Source of the DNA: Candidatus Gastranaerophilales bacterium
GTDB lineage: Bacteria > Cyanobacteriota > Vampirovibrionia > Gastranaerophilales > Gastranaerophilaceae
NCBI GenBank assembly: GCA_944326605.1
Contig: CALVEM010000001.1
Location: 248,001-312,000 of the forward strand
Reading direction: 5' to 3'
Length of the DNA stretch: 64,000 nucleotides
Below, one piece after another: positions 7,573 to 17,002 of this stretch. The notes under the pieces are model-generated. The model was not told where the DNA came from. It ran no database searches and was given only the letters and a program-made list of their open reading frames with translations. The stretch's first letter is position 1; every line of letters starts with the position of its first letter. Made by a program: the position numbers and the translations under genes.

Positions 7573-8553
7573 ATGATTATGTTGGCTGTTGCATTTTTAC
7601 TGGGTATGATATTGTGTTTGCTTTTTGGCGTTCCTTATATAGATTTTTTGAAAAAACACATGATAGGGCAGTATGTCAAAGACTGTGCACCGGAGGCTCA
7701 TGCTAAAAAACAGGGTACACCGACAACAGGCGGAGTATTTATTATAATTGCGGTAATTCTCGGTTCGGTAATAGCTCTGGCAATGGCACAAAGACTTAAT
7801 ACAGGAGCTTTTATTATTCTTTTAACGCTCTTATTTTATACATTTGCAGGGTTTCAGGATGACTATATAAAAATAAAAGGCAAGGGAAATGACGGCCTCA
7901 CTCCTCGGGGCAAGCTTTTAAGGCAAATTGCAATAGCATTGCTTCCGACACTTTTTTTAATGATGACCAAAACTAATGCAGGAGATGTATATTTCGGACA
8001 TTATGTGTTGCATTTAGGCTGGTTATATCCTGTTTTTGCAGTTTTTGTAATAACGGGAGCGTCGAACGCTTACAATTTGACTGACGGATTGGACGGGCTT
8101 GCTGCATCTACCGGAATTTTTGCATTTGCTGCGTGTGCAATAATTTCCCTATTTTCCGGATGCCCTGAAGGTGGGATAATTTCAGCCTGTGTTGCAGGTG
8201 CGCTTGCAGGCTTTTTGAAATATAACAGACCGAAGGCTGAAGTTTTTATGGGCGATACAGGTTCTCTTGCAATTGGAGGATTGCTTGGAACAGTTGCTGT
8301 TATGGGAAAATTTGAAATTCTTCTTGTTTTGATTGCAGGAATTTTTGTTATGGAAACGCTTTCCGTCATTATTCAGGTTACAAGTTTTAAAACTACCGGC
8401 AAAAGAGTTTTTAAAATGGCACCGATACATCACCATTTTGAATTATGTGACTGGAGTGAAAAGAAAATTGTTGCCGTATTTGCGGCAGTTTCTGCTCTGC
8501 TGTCTGCGGGAGCTGTTATTTTGTATTTTTTCTTTAATAGAGGTATTTTATAA
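7573..8553 (+). CDS. mraY: phospho-N-acetylmuramoyl-pentapeptide transferase
   Basis: 326-residue polytopic inner-membrane enzyme that moves phospho-MurNAc-pentapeptide onto undecaprenyl phosphate to make lipid I. Family motifs are all present: AHAKKQGTPTTGG (42-54), the Asp pair in FQDDY (94-98), NLTDGLDGLA (168-177), FMGDTGSLA (225-233) and PIHHHFE (284-290). About ten hydrophobic segments. It lies 6 bases after murF, and its stop codon shares a base with the murD start, so translation of the cluster is probably coupled. Confidence 0.96.
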   Translation: MIMLAVAFLLGMILCLLFGVPYIDFLKKHMIGQYVKDCAPEAHAKKQGTPTTGGVFIIIAVILGSVIALAMAQRLNTGAFIILLTLLFYTFAGFQDDYIKIKGKGNDGLTPRGKLLRQIAIALLPTLFLMMTKTNAGDVYFGHYVLHLGWLYPVFAVFVITGASNAYNLTDGLDGLAASTGIFAFAACAIISLFSGCPEGGIISACVAGALAGFLKYNRPKAEVFMGDTGSLAIGGLLGTVAVMGKFEILLVLIAGIFVMETLSVIIQVTSFKTTGKRVFKMAPIHHHFELCDWSEKKIVAVFAAVSALLSAGAVILYFFFNRGIL

Positions 8554-9920
8554 TGAAATCAATTTGTCCTAATTTAAAACTGTTTGACAAAAAAATTCTG
8601 GTTCTCGGGTTATCTAAAAGCGGAATTTCTGCGGCTAAATACTTAAATAAAGCCGGTGCAGATGTTTATATAACTGAATTCAGAGAAGAAAAGCCCGAAG
8701 ATGCGCAAACTTTAAAAGAACTTAGAGAAGCAGGAATTCAAATTGAAATGGGCGGACACAGCGATGAATTTATAAAAGATGCTTATATTGCCGTTACATC
8801 GCCGGGAATTCCACCGCATTCAGAGATAATGCAAAAATTAAAAGAAAATCAAATAAAGGTAATATCAGAAATTGAGCTTGCTGCTTCACAATCAGGTGTA
8901 CCGTTTATTGCAATAACAGGAACTAACGGAAAAACTACAACAACGGCTTTAACCGCACATATACTCTCAAGTGAATATAAAGCAGAACCATGCGGAAATT
9001 ACGGAGTTCCTCCATGTGATCTGCTTGATAAAGATATTGATTTCATGGTTTGTGAGTGCAGTTCTTTCCAATTAGAATACAGCAATTCTTTTCAGCCTCA
9101 AATTTCAGTTTTTACAAACTTCACGCCCGATCATATTGACTGGCATGGCGGATTGGAAAATTATTTTAAAGCAAAGGCTAAAATCTTTAAAGGACCTCAG
9201 GCTCCGCAGTTTTCTGTTCTGAATGCAAAAGATGAAAAACTGCTGGAATTTTCAAAAGAATGCGGCGGTACAGTATTTCTTTTTGACGGTGATATCGGCG
9301 AAAATTGTTCGTACATAAAAGACGGGTCTATATATTTTAGACGTAACGGTAAAGAAGAAAAAATTATTACTCTGGATGAATGTCCTCTTATCGGCAACCA
9401 TAATTATCAGAATGTTATGTGTGCTGTTATTGCAGCAAAAATTGAGGGAATTTCAAATGAAGATATAAAATCATCAATTATGTCGTTTAAAGTTCCCGAG
9501 CACAGGCTTGAAAAATTTGCACAGAGCGGAAGGACAGTTTTTTATAATGATTCAAAAGCTACAAATCCTGAGGCAAGCCTTGTTGCAATTAATTCTTTTA
9601 ATAACTGTGATGTAGTATTAATAGCGGGCGGACGTGACAAAAATACGGATTTGACAGAGTTTTGCAACGCGATAAATAAACATATTAAAACAGTTATATT
9701 AATCGGAGAAGCTGCTGATAGATTTGATGAAAGTCTCCGAAAAAACGGATTTGTTAATATTATTAGAGAAAACACAATGCAGTCTGCAATTGATAAAGCA
9801 ATTGAATTAAATCCTGATGTTGTTTTATTGTCGCCGGCATGTGCAAGTTTCGATATGTTCAGCGGATATGAGGAAAGAGGAAAGGTGTTCAAAGATTATG
9901 TCTTATCAAAGATCAAGTAG
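8553..9920 (+). CDS. murD: UDP-N-acetylmuramoyl-L-alanine--D-glutamate ligase
   Basis: 455-residue Mur ligase that adds D-Glu to UDP-MurNAc-L-Ala in the cytoplasm. It has the N-terminal Rossmann segment LVLGLSKSGISAAKYL (17-32), ITGTNGKTTTTA (121-132) as ATP loop, NFTPDHIDWHGG in the central domain, and YNDSKATNPEA plus IAGGRDKNTD in the last two thirds. ATG 8553 overlaps the mraY stop by one base, and the 3' end overlaps ftsW by 23 bases. Confidence 0.96.
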   Translation: MKSICPNLKLFDKKILVLGLSKSGISAAKYLNKAGADVYITEFREEKPEDAQTLKELREAGIQIEMGGHSDEFIKDAYIAVTSPGIPPHSEIMQKLKENQIKVISEIELAASQSGVPFIAITGTNGKTTTTALTAHILSSEYKAEPCGNYGVPPCDLLDKDIDFMVCECSSFQLEYSNSFQPQISVFTNFTPDHIDWHGGLENYFKAKAKIFKGPQAPQFSVLNAKDEKLLEFSKECGGTVFLFDGDIGENCSYIKDGSIYFRRNGKEEKIITLDECPLIGNHNYQNVMCAVIAAKIEGISNEDIKSSIMSFKVPEHRLEKFAQSGRTVFYNDSKATNPEASLVAINSFNNCDVVLIAGGRDKNTDLTEFCNAINKHIKTVILIGEAADRFDESLRKNGFVNIIRENTMQSAIDKAIELNPDVVLLSPACASFDMFSGYEERGKVFKDYVLSKIK

Positions 9921-11076
9921 AAGAAATCCCCGCGAAGGAAGAGATGAACAGCCTATCCAGAGTGTTATTATTTCATCTCCCGATAAAACACTTTTAATTG
10001 TTGTAGCTTTTCTTGTAATAATCGGTTTTCTTGCGATTTTTTCTGCTACCGCTCCAAAGTGTCTTGATGAGGGCGGAAATCCGGCACAATTTCTTATAAA
10101 GCAGGTAATTTGTTTTATTGTCGGATTTTTCGGGTTGAAGTTTTTTATGAATTATGATTATAAAAAGCTTGCAGACTGGAATGTAATAATAATGGCATCT
10201 ATATTAATTGCACTTGTTCTTGTTGATTTCACTCCTCTTGGGGTTACCGTTAACGGCGCAAAAAGATGGATGAATATAGCAGGATTTCAATTGCAGCCTT
10301 CTGAATTTGCAAAACCTGCTGTTGTCCTTTTGCTTGCGAACGCTTTCAGAAAAGATGCAAATCTTTTTGATCAAAATAAATGGGTATGGGCGTTTTTTCC
10401 GATAATAGCAATGGCAGGGTTAATTTTTATTCAGCCGAACTTGTCAATGGTAATTTTGCTCGGAATGACAACGGTAGTTATGTATATGGCGGCAGGCGGG
10501 TCTTTAAAACTATTTTTAAGCTGTTTAGGGGCTATGGTTGCAACTGTAATTATAGGGTTGACAACAATTATCAAACCCTATCAGCTTCAGCGTATAAAAA
10601 CCTGGCGAAACCCCGATCTTGATCCACTCGGAGCAGGATATAATATTATTCAATCACTTATAGCATTTGCATCAGGCGGATTCAGCGGAGTGGGGTATGG
10701 AGGTTCCATTCAAAAACTTTCTTATCTGCCTGAATGTCATACGGACTTTATTTTTGCAATAATAGCGGAAGAACTCGGTTTTGTTGGATGTGTTCTTGTA
10801 ATCGGATTGTTTTTTACATTTATGCAGAGGGGATTTTTGATTGCGGCAAGATGTCCGGACATGTACGGAAAACTTCTGGCTGTCGGTATAACTTTTTCAA
10901 TAGTATTTCAGGCGTTTATGAACATGAGCGTTGCAAGTTCATTCCTGCCTACAACCGGTGTGCCGCTGCCTTTCATAAGTTACGGCGGTTCATCATTGAT
11001 TGTATCTCTGATTATGGTCGGAATACTTTTAAATATTTCTAAGAAAAGAATTAAAAAGATAAGGAATAGATATTAA
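9898..11076 (+). CDS. ftsW: peptidoglycan glycosyltransferase FtsW (SEDS family)
   Basis: 392-residue integral membrane SEDS protein, probably the septal glycan polymerase and division protein, given its place in a mur cluster. After a basic cytoplasmic N-terminus there are about ten hydrophobic segments. Family motifs include GAKRWMNIAGFQLQPSEFAK, GAGYNIIQSLIAFASGG, the loop with CHTDFIFAIIAEELGFVG, and the C-terminal PTTGVPLPFISYGGSSL. The frame is open from 9817, but ATG 9898 is the first start followed by family-like sequence. It overlaps murD by 23 bases and shares a base with murG. Confidence 0.93.
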   Translation: MSYQRSSRRNPREGRDEQPIQSVIISSPDKTLLIVVAFLVIIGFLAIFSATAPKCLDEGGNPAQFLIKQVICFIVGFFGLKFFMNYDYKKLADWNVIIMASILIALVLVDFTPLGVTVNGAKRWMNIAGFQLQPSEFAKPAVVLLLANAFRKDANLFDQNKWVWAFFPIIAMAGLIFIQPNLSMVILLGMTTVVMYMAAGGSLKLFLSCLGAMVATVIIGLTTIIKPYQLQRIKTWRNPDLDPLGAGYNIIQSLIAFASGGFSGVGYGGSIQKLSYLPECHTDFIFAIIAEELGFVGCVLVIGLFFTFMQRGFLIAARCPDMYGKLLAVGITFSIVFQAFMNMSVASSFLPTTGVPLPFISYGGSSLIVSLIMVGILLNISKKRIKKIRNRY

Positions 11077-12170
11077 TGAAAAGATTTTTTATAACAGGAG
11101 GCGGCACAGGCGGACATATATATCCTGCAATTGCGGTTGCTGACGCGTTGAAAGATGATGAAATATTTTATGTAGGAAACCCGAAAAATCTTGAATTTGA
11201 TATTGTAAAGAAAAAAAAATATAAATTTTTATGCGTAAATATTCACGGTATGCCGAGAAATTTTGGTTTTGATTTGATTAAGTGGATATTTCAACTAAGT
11301 TTTGCAGTTTTGAAATGCTGCTTTTATATTTTAAAATACAAACCTGATGCAGTATTTGGGACAGGCGGATATGTGTCTGCGCCGGCGCTTCTGGCTGCAA
11401 AATTATTAAGAGTTCCATATATGATGCATGACTGTGATGCACAGCCCGGGCTTGTTACAAGAAAAATTGCACCGTATGCTTCCTGTGTTTCTCTGGCGTT
11501 TGAATGTGCAAAAAATTATATTAATAATAAAAATTGTTATATTAACGGAAATCCTATAAGGGCTGAATTTAAAACCCTATCAAAGTCTGAAGCCAGAAAG
11601 AGATTAAATCTCGAAGATAAGCTTACCCTTTGTATAATGGGCGGTTCTCAGGGGGCCAGAACTATAAATGATGCTTCTGTAGATGTATTAAAACAGCTTT
11701 CAAAAAATTATAATTTGCAGATTATTTTTCAGACCGGCAAAAGAAATTTCGATGCAGTAATTGAGCAGCTGTTGAAAATTTATCCGGATTATGAGGCTGA
11801 TAAAAATATTATTGTAAAACCGTATTTTGAAGATATGGTAACGGTTTTGAAAGCTTCTGACATTGCAGTATCGCGTTCCGGTTCATTAAGTATATCAGAG
11901 ATTTGTGCATCCGGTATTGCTCCTGTATTTGTTCCTTATCCTTATGCTGCTGCTGATCATCAGCGAAAAAATGCAAAATTTATGGTTGAAAAAGGGGCAG
12001 GGTTATATATTGAAGATAATGAACTTACAGCAAACAAACTTTTGGATACAATTAAATCTATTATACTGGATAGAAATAAATTATCAGAACTTCAAAGAAA
12101 CTCGCTTGCTCTTGCGAAATTTGACGGAACTGAAAAAATTGTTGAACAGTTAAAAGATATTTCAAAATAG
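11076..12170 (+). CDS. murG: UDP-N-acetylglucosamine--MurNAc-pentapeptide pyrophosphoryl-undecaprenol GlcNAc transferase
   Basis: 364-residue GT28 enzyme making lipid II from lipid I on the cytoplasmic face of the membrane. N-terminal GGGTGGHIYPAIAVA (8-22), GTGGYVSAPALLAA, MMHDCDAQPGL in place of the usual HEQNAxPG, MGGSQGARTIND, and a C-terminal donor site with SRSGSLSISEICASG and PYAAADHQRKNA. Final gene of the mur cluster. Its stop lies 43 bases before the start of the pilin B leader, with no obvious terminator between. Confidence 0.95.
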   Translation: MKRFFITGGGTGGHIYPAIAVADALKDDEIFYVGNPKNLEFDIVKKKKYKFLCVNIHGMPRNFGFDLIKWIFQLSFAVLKCCFYILKYKPDAVFGTGGYVSAPALLAAKLLRVPYMMHDCDAQPGLVTRKIAPYASCVSLAFECAKNYINNKNCYINGNPIRAEFKTLSKSEARKRLNLEDKLTLCIMGGSQGARTINDASVDVLKQLSKNYNLQIIFQTGKRNFDAVIEQLLKIYPDYEADKNIIVKPYFEDMVTVLKASDIAVSRSGSLSISEICASGIAPVFVPYPYAAADHQRKNAKFMVEKGAGLYIEDNELTANKLLDTIKSIILDRNKLSELQRNSLALAKFDGTEKIVEQLKDISK

Positions 12171-12212
12171 TTTATAATATGAATACAAGTATTTAATATA
12201 AGGAGAGGAAGT

Positions 12213-12421
12213 ATGAAAAGATTATTAGAAAAGTTACATAGCTTCGGGGGGGGGGCGTTGTAGGCTCCGCCGGAGGCAAAGACGCAATTAGATGCGAAGA
12301 TGCCAAGAGGCATAGACGCAAAGCTAATATCAATAATAAATTAGCAATCTGTCATCCCGAACTTGTTTCGGGATCTCAAGAGAAGCAGAAACTCAAAGGT
12401 CAATCCGACGTCCAGGATGAC
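12213..12421 (+). promoter_or_regulatory. poly-G leader of pilin B (out of frame as sequenced)
   Basis: AGGAGAGG precedes ATG 12213, which starts MKRLLEKLHSF, then ten G (12246-12255). With ten G the frame stops at TAG 12261-12263. With 11 or 8 G the frame has no stop from the tract to ATG 12422 and on into pilin B. The opened stretch includes a palindromic intergenic repeat (reading CHPELVSGSQ). Confidence 0.75.
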
Positions 12422-13252
12422 ATGACTAATCACCCTCTCCCTCAATCCCTCCCCCGCGGGAGGGAAGCAGAGAAGCTCTCTTCACTTTTCACTTTTCACC
12501 ATTTACTGAAACGAACTTATTCACTTATTAACCTATTCTCTTATTCACCTCATAAACGCTGCGCGTTTACGCTAGCAGAGGTTTTAATCACCCTCGGCAT
12601 AATAGGTATTGTTGCAGCTATGACAATGCCTTCCATTGTTGCAGATTATCAGAAAAAACAGACAGTAACGCAGTTAAAGAAAGTATATTCAGAGCTGGCG
12701 CAGGCTGCCGAAATGGCTAAATTAGAATATGGTGATCCTTCTTCATGGGATTATTCAGTAAACGGTTCAGAATTTTTTAACAAATATTTATCATCTTATA
12801 CGGAAATATCTAACACAACAATAGGTGTTGTAAGGCTGAATGGAATAAAATATTACGGGGCATCAGGCGCTGAAGAAATATATCTTACTGCTTTGTATGA
12901 TGATGCGGATATAATAGCTTTGCCTTCAGGAACTCAGATTTTTGCTTCTAATACAATTCCACCAACATCAGATCGTAGTATAAAGAGAAAAGGTTTTGTT
13001 ATTGATTTGAACGGATTTAAGCGACCGAATAAATTTGGAAGAGATTTATTTTTATTAAGTGTTACCGAAAATGGAGTAAGGCCAATGTCTAATGATGATA
13101 ATGAACCATCTGATGTTGTTCGAACTCGTGCTGAACTACGGGACGGACCAAGTGCTCAAGGATATCAATGTAACACGCAGGGGCGCGGAATGTGGTGTGC
13201 AGCATTGATAATTGTTGATGGCTGGCAAATTTCGGATGATTATCCGTGGTAA
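12422..13252 (+). CDS. prepilin-like protein B
   Basis: 276 residues from ATG 12422. The pilin signal comes late: about 50 residues of repeat-derived leader, then CAFTLAEVLITLGIIGIVAAMTMP, so the predicted cleavage is Ala/Phe rather than Gly/Phe. The mature part has the family pattern: DYQKKQTVTQLKKVYSEL, the DLNGFKRPNKFGRDLF motif, a late cysteine pair (CNTQGRGMWC) and a terminal GWQISDDYPW. ATG 12422 is only an internal codon of the longer poly-G leader ORF and has no clear ribosome binding site, so expression may depend on the tract at 12246-12255. It sits alone between murG and folC. Confidence 0.85.
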   Translation: MTNHPLPQSLPRGREAEKLSSLFTFHHLLKRTYSLINLFSYSPHKRCAFTLAEVLITLGIIGIVAAMTMPSIVADYQKKQTVTQLKKVYSELAQAAEMAKLEYGDPSSWDYSVNGSEFFNKYLSSYTEISNTTIGVVRLNGIKYYGASGAEEIYLTALYDDADIIALPSGTQIFASNTIPPTSDRSIKRKGFVIDLNGFKRPNKFGRDLFLLSVTENGVRPMSNDDNEPSDVVRTRAELRDGPSAQGYQCNTQGRGMWCAALIIVDGWQISDDYPW

Positions 13253-13253
13253 C

Positions 13254-13280
13254 TTGATAATATTTTTCATGTGATATAAT
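13254..13280 (+). promoter_or_regulatory. possible folC promoter with very short leader
   Basis: TTGATA (13254-13259) and TATAAT (13275-13280), spacer 15. The ATG is nine bases after the -10 box and no Shine-Dalgarno is present. Confidence 0.4.
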
Positions 13281-13289
13281 TTTTATGTT

Positions 13290-14450
13290 ATGGATAAAGA
13301 CTATGAAAAAGCAGTGGAGCTTTTAACATCTCAGGGAAAATTTTATATAAATCTGGGTTTGGAAAGAATTGCTGCAATACTGGATTTGCTCAGAAGCCCG
13401 CAGGATAAATTAAAATGTATACATGTTGCCGGAACTAACGGGAAAGGATCAGTTTGCACTATAATTGCAGCTATTTTGGCTAAAACAGGGATGAATGTCG
13501 GTTTGTACACAAGTCCGCATATTTTTGATTATACGGAAAGGATAAAAATCTGCGGTCAGGATATTTCAAAAGATGATTTTGCAAAATATGTCTTTGAAAT
13601 TTGTAATTTAGCAGAGAAAAATCATATTCATCTGACTGAATTTGAAATTTTAACTGCTGTTATGTTTAAATATTTTGCGGATAACAAGGTTGATGTTGTT
13701 GTTCTTGAAACCGGTCTTGGCGGTCGGTTTGACGCTACTAATGTTATAAAGTCAAATTTATGTTCAATTATCACTCATATTGATCTGGATCATACAGAGC
13801 GTCTCGGCAATACAAAATCAAAAATTGCATTTGAAAAAGCCGGTATAATCAAGCCCGGGTGTCCTGTATTTACCTGCGAAGGGTACGAAGAAATTAAGGA
13901 CAAAGCTGATGAATGTAATTCTCTGTTTGTTCTGGTTACACCATTTGAAGATACGACAAATCTGTCTTTGAAAGGCACCTGCCAGCAGGAAAATCTTTCG
14001 CTTGCGCTTGCGGCTGTCCGGTATCTGTTCCCGGAGATCTCTGAAAATACTATTCAGCAAGCGTTGACGGAAGTAAAAAATCCATGCAGATTTCAGCTTT
14101 GTCGTGAAGATTTGATTGTAGATGCCTCGCATAATCCAAACGGTGCTATGGCATTGAGGGAAAGTCTTGATTTTTATTATCCCGATAAGAAGCGTTGTTT
14201 CATTTTTGGATGTTTGAGGAACAAAGATTACAGAAGGATGATGGAAATTTTATTTTCAAAAGAAGATGAAATTTATTTTTATCATTTCTCCAATAAGAAT
14301 TCCTGTACAATAGAGGAATTGCAGGAGGCCTGTAAATTCCCTTCAAAACCTTTTAAAAACCTTGATGAACTGCCGGCAGACTATTTAAAAATAGTTTGCG
14401 GCTCATTTTATATGCTTAATGAAATTATACCCCGGAATTTTGTTCGCTAG
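13290..14450 (+). CDS. folC: bifunctional folylpolyglutamate synthase / dihydrofolate synthase
   Basis: 386-residue Mur-ligase-superfamily enzyme that adds glutamate to dihydropteroate and folates. ATP loop AGTNGKGSV (47-55), LYTSPHIFDYTERI (about 71-84), VLETGLGGRFDATNV, IDLDHTERLG, and the C-terminal LIVDASHNPNGA. The glutamate-ligase domain is a little short but complete. It overlaps the convergent glycosyltransferase gene by 26 bases. Confidence 0.93.
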   Translation: MDKDYEKAVELLTSQGKFYINLGLERIAAILDLLRSPQDKLKCIHVAGTNGKGSVCTIIAAILAKTGMNVGLYTSPHIFDYTERIKICGQDISKDDFAKYVFEICNLAEKNHIHLTEFEILTAVMFKYFADNKVDVVVLETGLGGRFDATNVIKSNLCSIITHIDLDHTERLGNTKSKIAFEKAGIIKPGCPVFTCEGYEEIKDKADECNSLFVLVTPFEDTTNLSLKGTCQQENLSLALAAVRYLFPEISENTIQQALTEVKNPCRFQLCREDLIVDASHNPNGAMALRESLDFYYPDKKRCFIFGCLRNKDYRRMMEILFSKEDEIYFYHFSNKNSCTIEELQEACKFPSKPFKNLDELPADYLKIVCGSFYMLNEIIPRNFVR

Positions 14451-15990
14451 CCATTTCATCAATCATACTGCTGAATTGAGCAGGTTCAAAATCCGTGCAG
14501 GAATTCCATATTAATGTCGGTTTTGGTTCTTTTAAAGAAGGACTTGGATAATCGCTGTGACAGAAACCTTTTAGCATATTTGTCGTACCGTCAACATTTG
14601 ATGTAAAATATTTGCAGCAGCTGCAAATTTTCAAAACAAATCCGTAATCGTTAAGCTTTTCTCTCAATTCCTGTAAAGAATCTATCATTCTCAAATGTTT
14701 TGATGTTACGAACTTTCTTTTTTTATACATAAATTTAATCTTAGCAAGTCCTGAATCAGATATAAATTCAAGTTTACACGGAAGTTCTCTGCCGGCAGCG
14801 TTCATAACAAAAGCTTCTACTGTAAGTTTTTCTGTTCCTTCTGCAGTTTCTTCTCTTTGTGTAATTTTATTTCTGATAACTCTAACAGGCGGAAGATTCT
14901 TAATTATATGGCATAGTGAATAAACCGGATATAAGCATAAAAGTACAATTTCTTTAAATCTTAGTTTTGAATTAATCAAGCTTATGCCGAAGGCTGCAAC
15001 AAGAATCAGAAAAGTTAAAAATACTATTCTAAAATCTACAAAGAAATAATATCTGTATGAATGCTTCATTACAATGGCATAGATAATTAATACCATCCAG
15101 ATATTTGGATTAAGCAGAGAAAAAGTATGTTCTGCAAAGATAAAATTTTTAGACCAGATTTGAGAAAAACAGTTCTTAAAAAGGTCTAATCTTGCGGATA
15201 ATCTGGGTTTCCTGAATTCATAGCCTGCAGTATCAACGTAAGTTTGAATATTCGGATTGAATGTGCATGGACATTTAATTTTTGATAAAAGCATGCTGTA
15301 TTTTAGTTCTGCATTTATATCTTTAAAATCAACGCATCCGATTTCATCAACAATTGCTTTTTTAATTACAAACACGCCTGAATCGGCACTTGCAGCTAAC
15401 CCGAACAATGATCTGGCTTTTCTCATAAAATTCATGTGGTATTTTTGATAAGCTGCTTTGATTTTATCAACAGGACCTAAATTGTCAGTTAAAATAAGAG
15501 TTTCACCGCTTAATGCGCTGTTGTTAACAAGGGCGGAGTTTACTGTTGTGAGAAAATTTGCAGGAATGCTTCTGTCAGCGTCAAGAAATACATAAGAATC
15601 AATGCTCCCGTCTTTTGTTAATCTTTCCACAAGCATAGAAACAGCCTGATCTTTGCCTACTGTGCCGACATCCTTAATATTTATAAGATTTACAAATCCA
15701 TCTGTTAAGAATAATTTTTCCGAACCGTCAGAACAGTTGTCCAGAATAACGAAAACCCTGAAATTATTTATCGGGTAATCCTGCATTTTTAACTCTTTTA
15801 TAAGATTTTCAAGAGTAATTTTATTATTTCTTGCATAGATAACTACTGCAATATTATCTTTTTTTGCATATTGTGAGTATTTTTTCTCAATTTTAAACGG
15901 TTTGTCATTGAGGTTTCTGAGCGCTAAAGCCAGAAAATACAGCGAATACACCGCAACATATATGTATAAAATATCTAAAATCAGTTCCAT
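14425..15990 (-). CDS. family 2 glycosyltransferase, membrane-bound, with Cys-rich C-terminal extension
   Basis: 521 residues. An N-terminal membrane segment (about 1-24) precedes a GT-A fold: NIAVVIYARNNKITLENLI, DNCSDGSE, and the metal-binding FLDADRS (DxD about 137-139). Two or more hydrophobic segments follow (about 285-360). Instead of stopping there, the protein continues for about 150 residues of soluble sequence with cysteines in CSCCKYFTS, a later Cys and CTDFEPAQ. That tail may bind a metal or cluster; I recognise no named domain. Start: the first ATG (15996) has AAAGG touching it, so ATG 15990 is better spaced. Probably acts in cell-envelope polysaccharide or glycolipid synthesis; substrate unknown. 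Overlaps folC tail to tail. Confidence 0.75.
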   Translation of the reverse strand: MELILDILYIYVAVYSLYFLALALRNLNDKPFKIEKKYSQYAKKDNIAVVIYARNNKITLENLIKELKMQDYPINNFRVFVILDNCSDGSEKLFLTDGFVNLINIKDVGTVGKDQAVSMLVERLTKDGSIDSYVFLDADRSIPANFLTTVNSALVNNSALSGETLILTDNLGPVDKIKAAYQKYHMNFMRKARSLFGLAASADSGVFVIKKAIVDEIGCVDFKDINAELKYSMLLSKIKCPCTFNPNIQTYVDTAGYEFRKPRLSARLDLFKNCFSQIWSKNFIFAEHTFSLLNPNIWMVLIIYAIVMKHSYRYYFFVDFRIVFLTFLILVAAFGISLINSKLRFKEIVLLCLYPVYSLCHIIKNLPPVRVIRNKITQREETAEGTEKLTVEAFVMNAAGRELPCKLEFISDSGLAKIKFMYKKRKFVTSKHLRMIDSLQELREKLNDYGFVLKICSCCKYFTSNVDGTTNMLKGFCHSDYPSPSLKEPKPTLIWNSCTDFEPAQFSSMIDEMASEQNSGV

Positions 15991-16077
15991 AATCATCCTT
16001 TCACAACAACATTCTATTGTAAACTCTAATAAAAATCCATTACATGTTAATAAATGTAATTTAACAATAAAATTTTT

Positions 16078-16107
16078 TTGTTAAATACCGCAAAAATATG
16101 TTATAAT
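16078..16107 (+). promoter_or_regulatory. promoter of pilin G
   Basis: TTGTTA (16078-16083), 18-base spacer, TATAAT (16102-16107). The mRNA would have a leader of about 30 bases with a strong AGGAGG site before ATG 16146. Confidence 0.5.
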
Positions 16108-16145
16108 TGTGTAGGAGTTAATGCTATTTATATTAGGAGGAAAAA

Positions 16146-16931
16146 ATGAATATTTTGGAAAAATTTTGCAGGGTGAGTTCAGGATTTACTCTTGCCGAGG
16201 TTTTAGTAACTTTAGGTATTATAGGTGTTGTATCTGCAATGACAGTGCCGACACTTATGTCTAATCATCAGAGAACTGTTTATGTAACACAATTAAGAAA
16301 AGTTTATTCAGAATTTCAGCAGGCAGCAATATCTCAGATAAATTCACAAAATGCCATAAATCTTATGGAAGCAGGAGTTCGCAGTGATGCTGCAATGCAG
16401 ACATTTATAAAAAATCAGTTTAATGTTGTGAAAGATTGTACCGGAGATCCTTCAGATTGCCTGGCTGACAGCTATAAAAATATGGACGGCGCTGCTGTTA
16501 CATCTTATTCTGATACAGGTGCAGCTTGTTTTGCACTGGCAAGCGGTGCTACTATTTGTGCAAAGTATGCCCCTTTTACTCTACAATATCTTAAAGCAAG
16601 TGATACGAATGCAGACGGTTTAGATGCAGTAAAAAAGGAATTTACATCAAAATCTGCAATAGGGGATTTAATAATAGATGTTAACGGAAAAGAAGGTCCT
16701 AATATTTTGGGAAGGGATTTATTTCTTGCCGGTATTTTATCTGACGGAACTGTTGTATCAGAGGTATCTGATGTTATGAAGGTCACTGAAAACTGTGTTA
16801 TCAATCAGACAACAGGCGAAAAATCTTGTACAAATAACAGCTGTGAAAATGCAACGGGGCTTGTAAGCCAGGGAGCTGCTGCACACTGTTTTGATTCTAT
16901 AGTTAAAAATAACTGGGAAATGACATATTAG
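16146..16931 (+). CDS. prepilin-like protein G, no homopolymer gate
   Basis: 261 residues with a conventional short leader (MNILEKFCRVSSG), then FTLAEVLVTLGIIG with Gly/Phe cleavage site. It is the closest paralogue of pilin A: both read VSAMTVPTLM-NHQR--YVTQL, DVNGKEGPNILGRDLFLAG and a terminal NNWEMTY. It has cysteine pairs in CTGDPSDC and near the end. There is no G or C tract and no repeat insertion, so expression is presumably constitutive from its own promoter. It serves as the reference for what an undisturbed member looks like. Flanked by the glycosyltransferase and ycf23 genes. Confidence 0.9.
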   Translation: MNILEKFCRVSSGFTLAEVLVTLGIIGVVSAMTVPTLMSNHQRTVYVTQLRKVYSEFQQAAISQINSQNAINLMEAGVRSDAAMQTFIKNQFNVVKDCTGDPSDCLADSYKNMDGAAVTSYSDTGAACFALASGATICAKYAPFTLQYLKASDTNADGLDAVKKEFTSKSAIGDLIIDVNGKEGPNILGRDLFLAGILSDGTVVSEVSDVMKVTENCVINQTTGEKSCTNNSCENATGLVSQGAAAHCFDSIVKNNWEMTY

Positions 16932-16949
16932 AAGATATGAAATATTATA

Positions 16950-16980
16950 AAAAATGCTCCTCACAAGAGGAGCATTTTTT
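16950..16980. terminator. bidirectional terminator between pilin G and ycf23
   Basis: AAAATGCTCCT / AGGAGCATTTTTT hairpin with A and T runs, placed between convergent genes. Confidence 0.8.
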
Positions 16981-17002
16981 ATGTCATTCAAAATTTCTAA
17001 TA

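Noticed and set aside
12422-12424. ATG 12422 as the true start of pilin B
   Set aside because: No convincing ribosome binding site, lies at the end of a translated palindrome, and the frame is open far upstream to the poly-G start.
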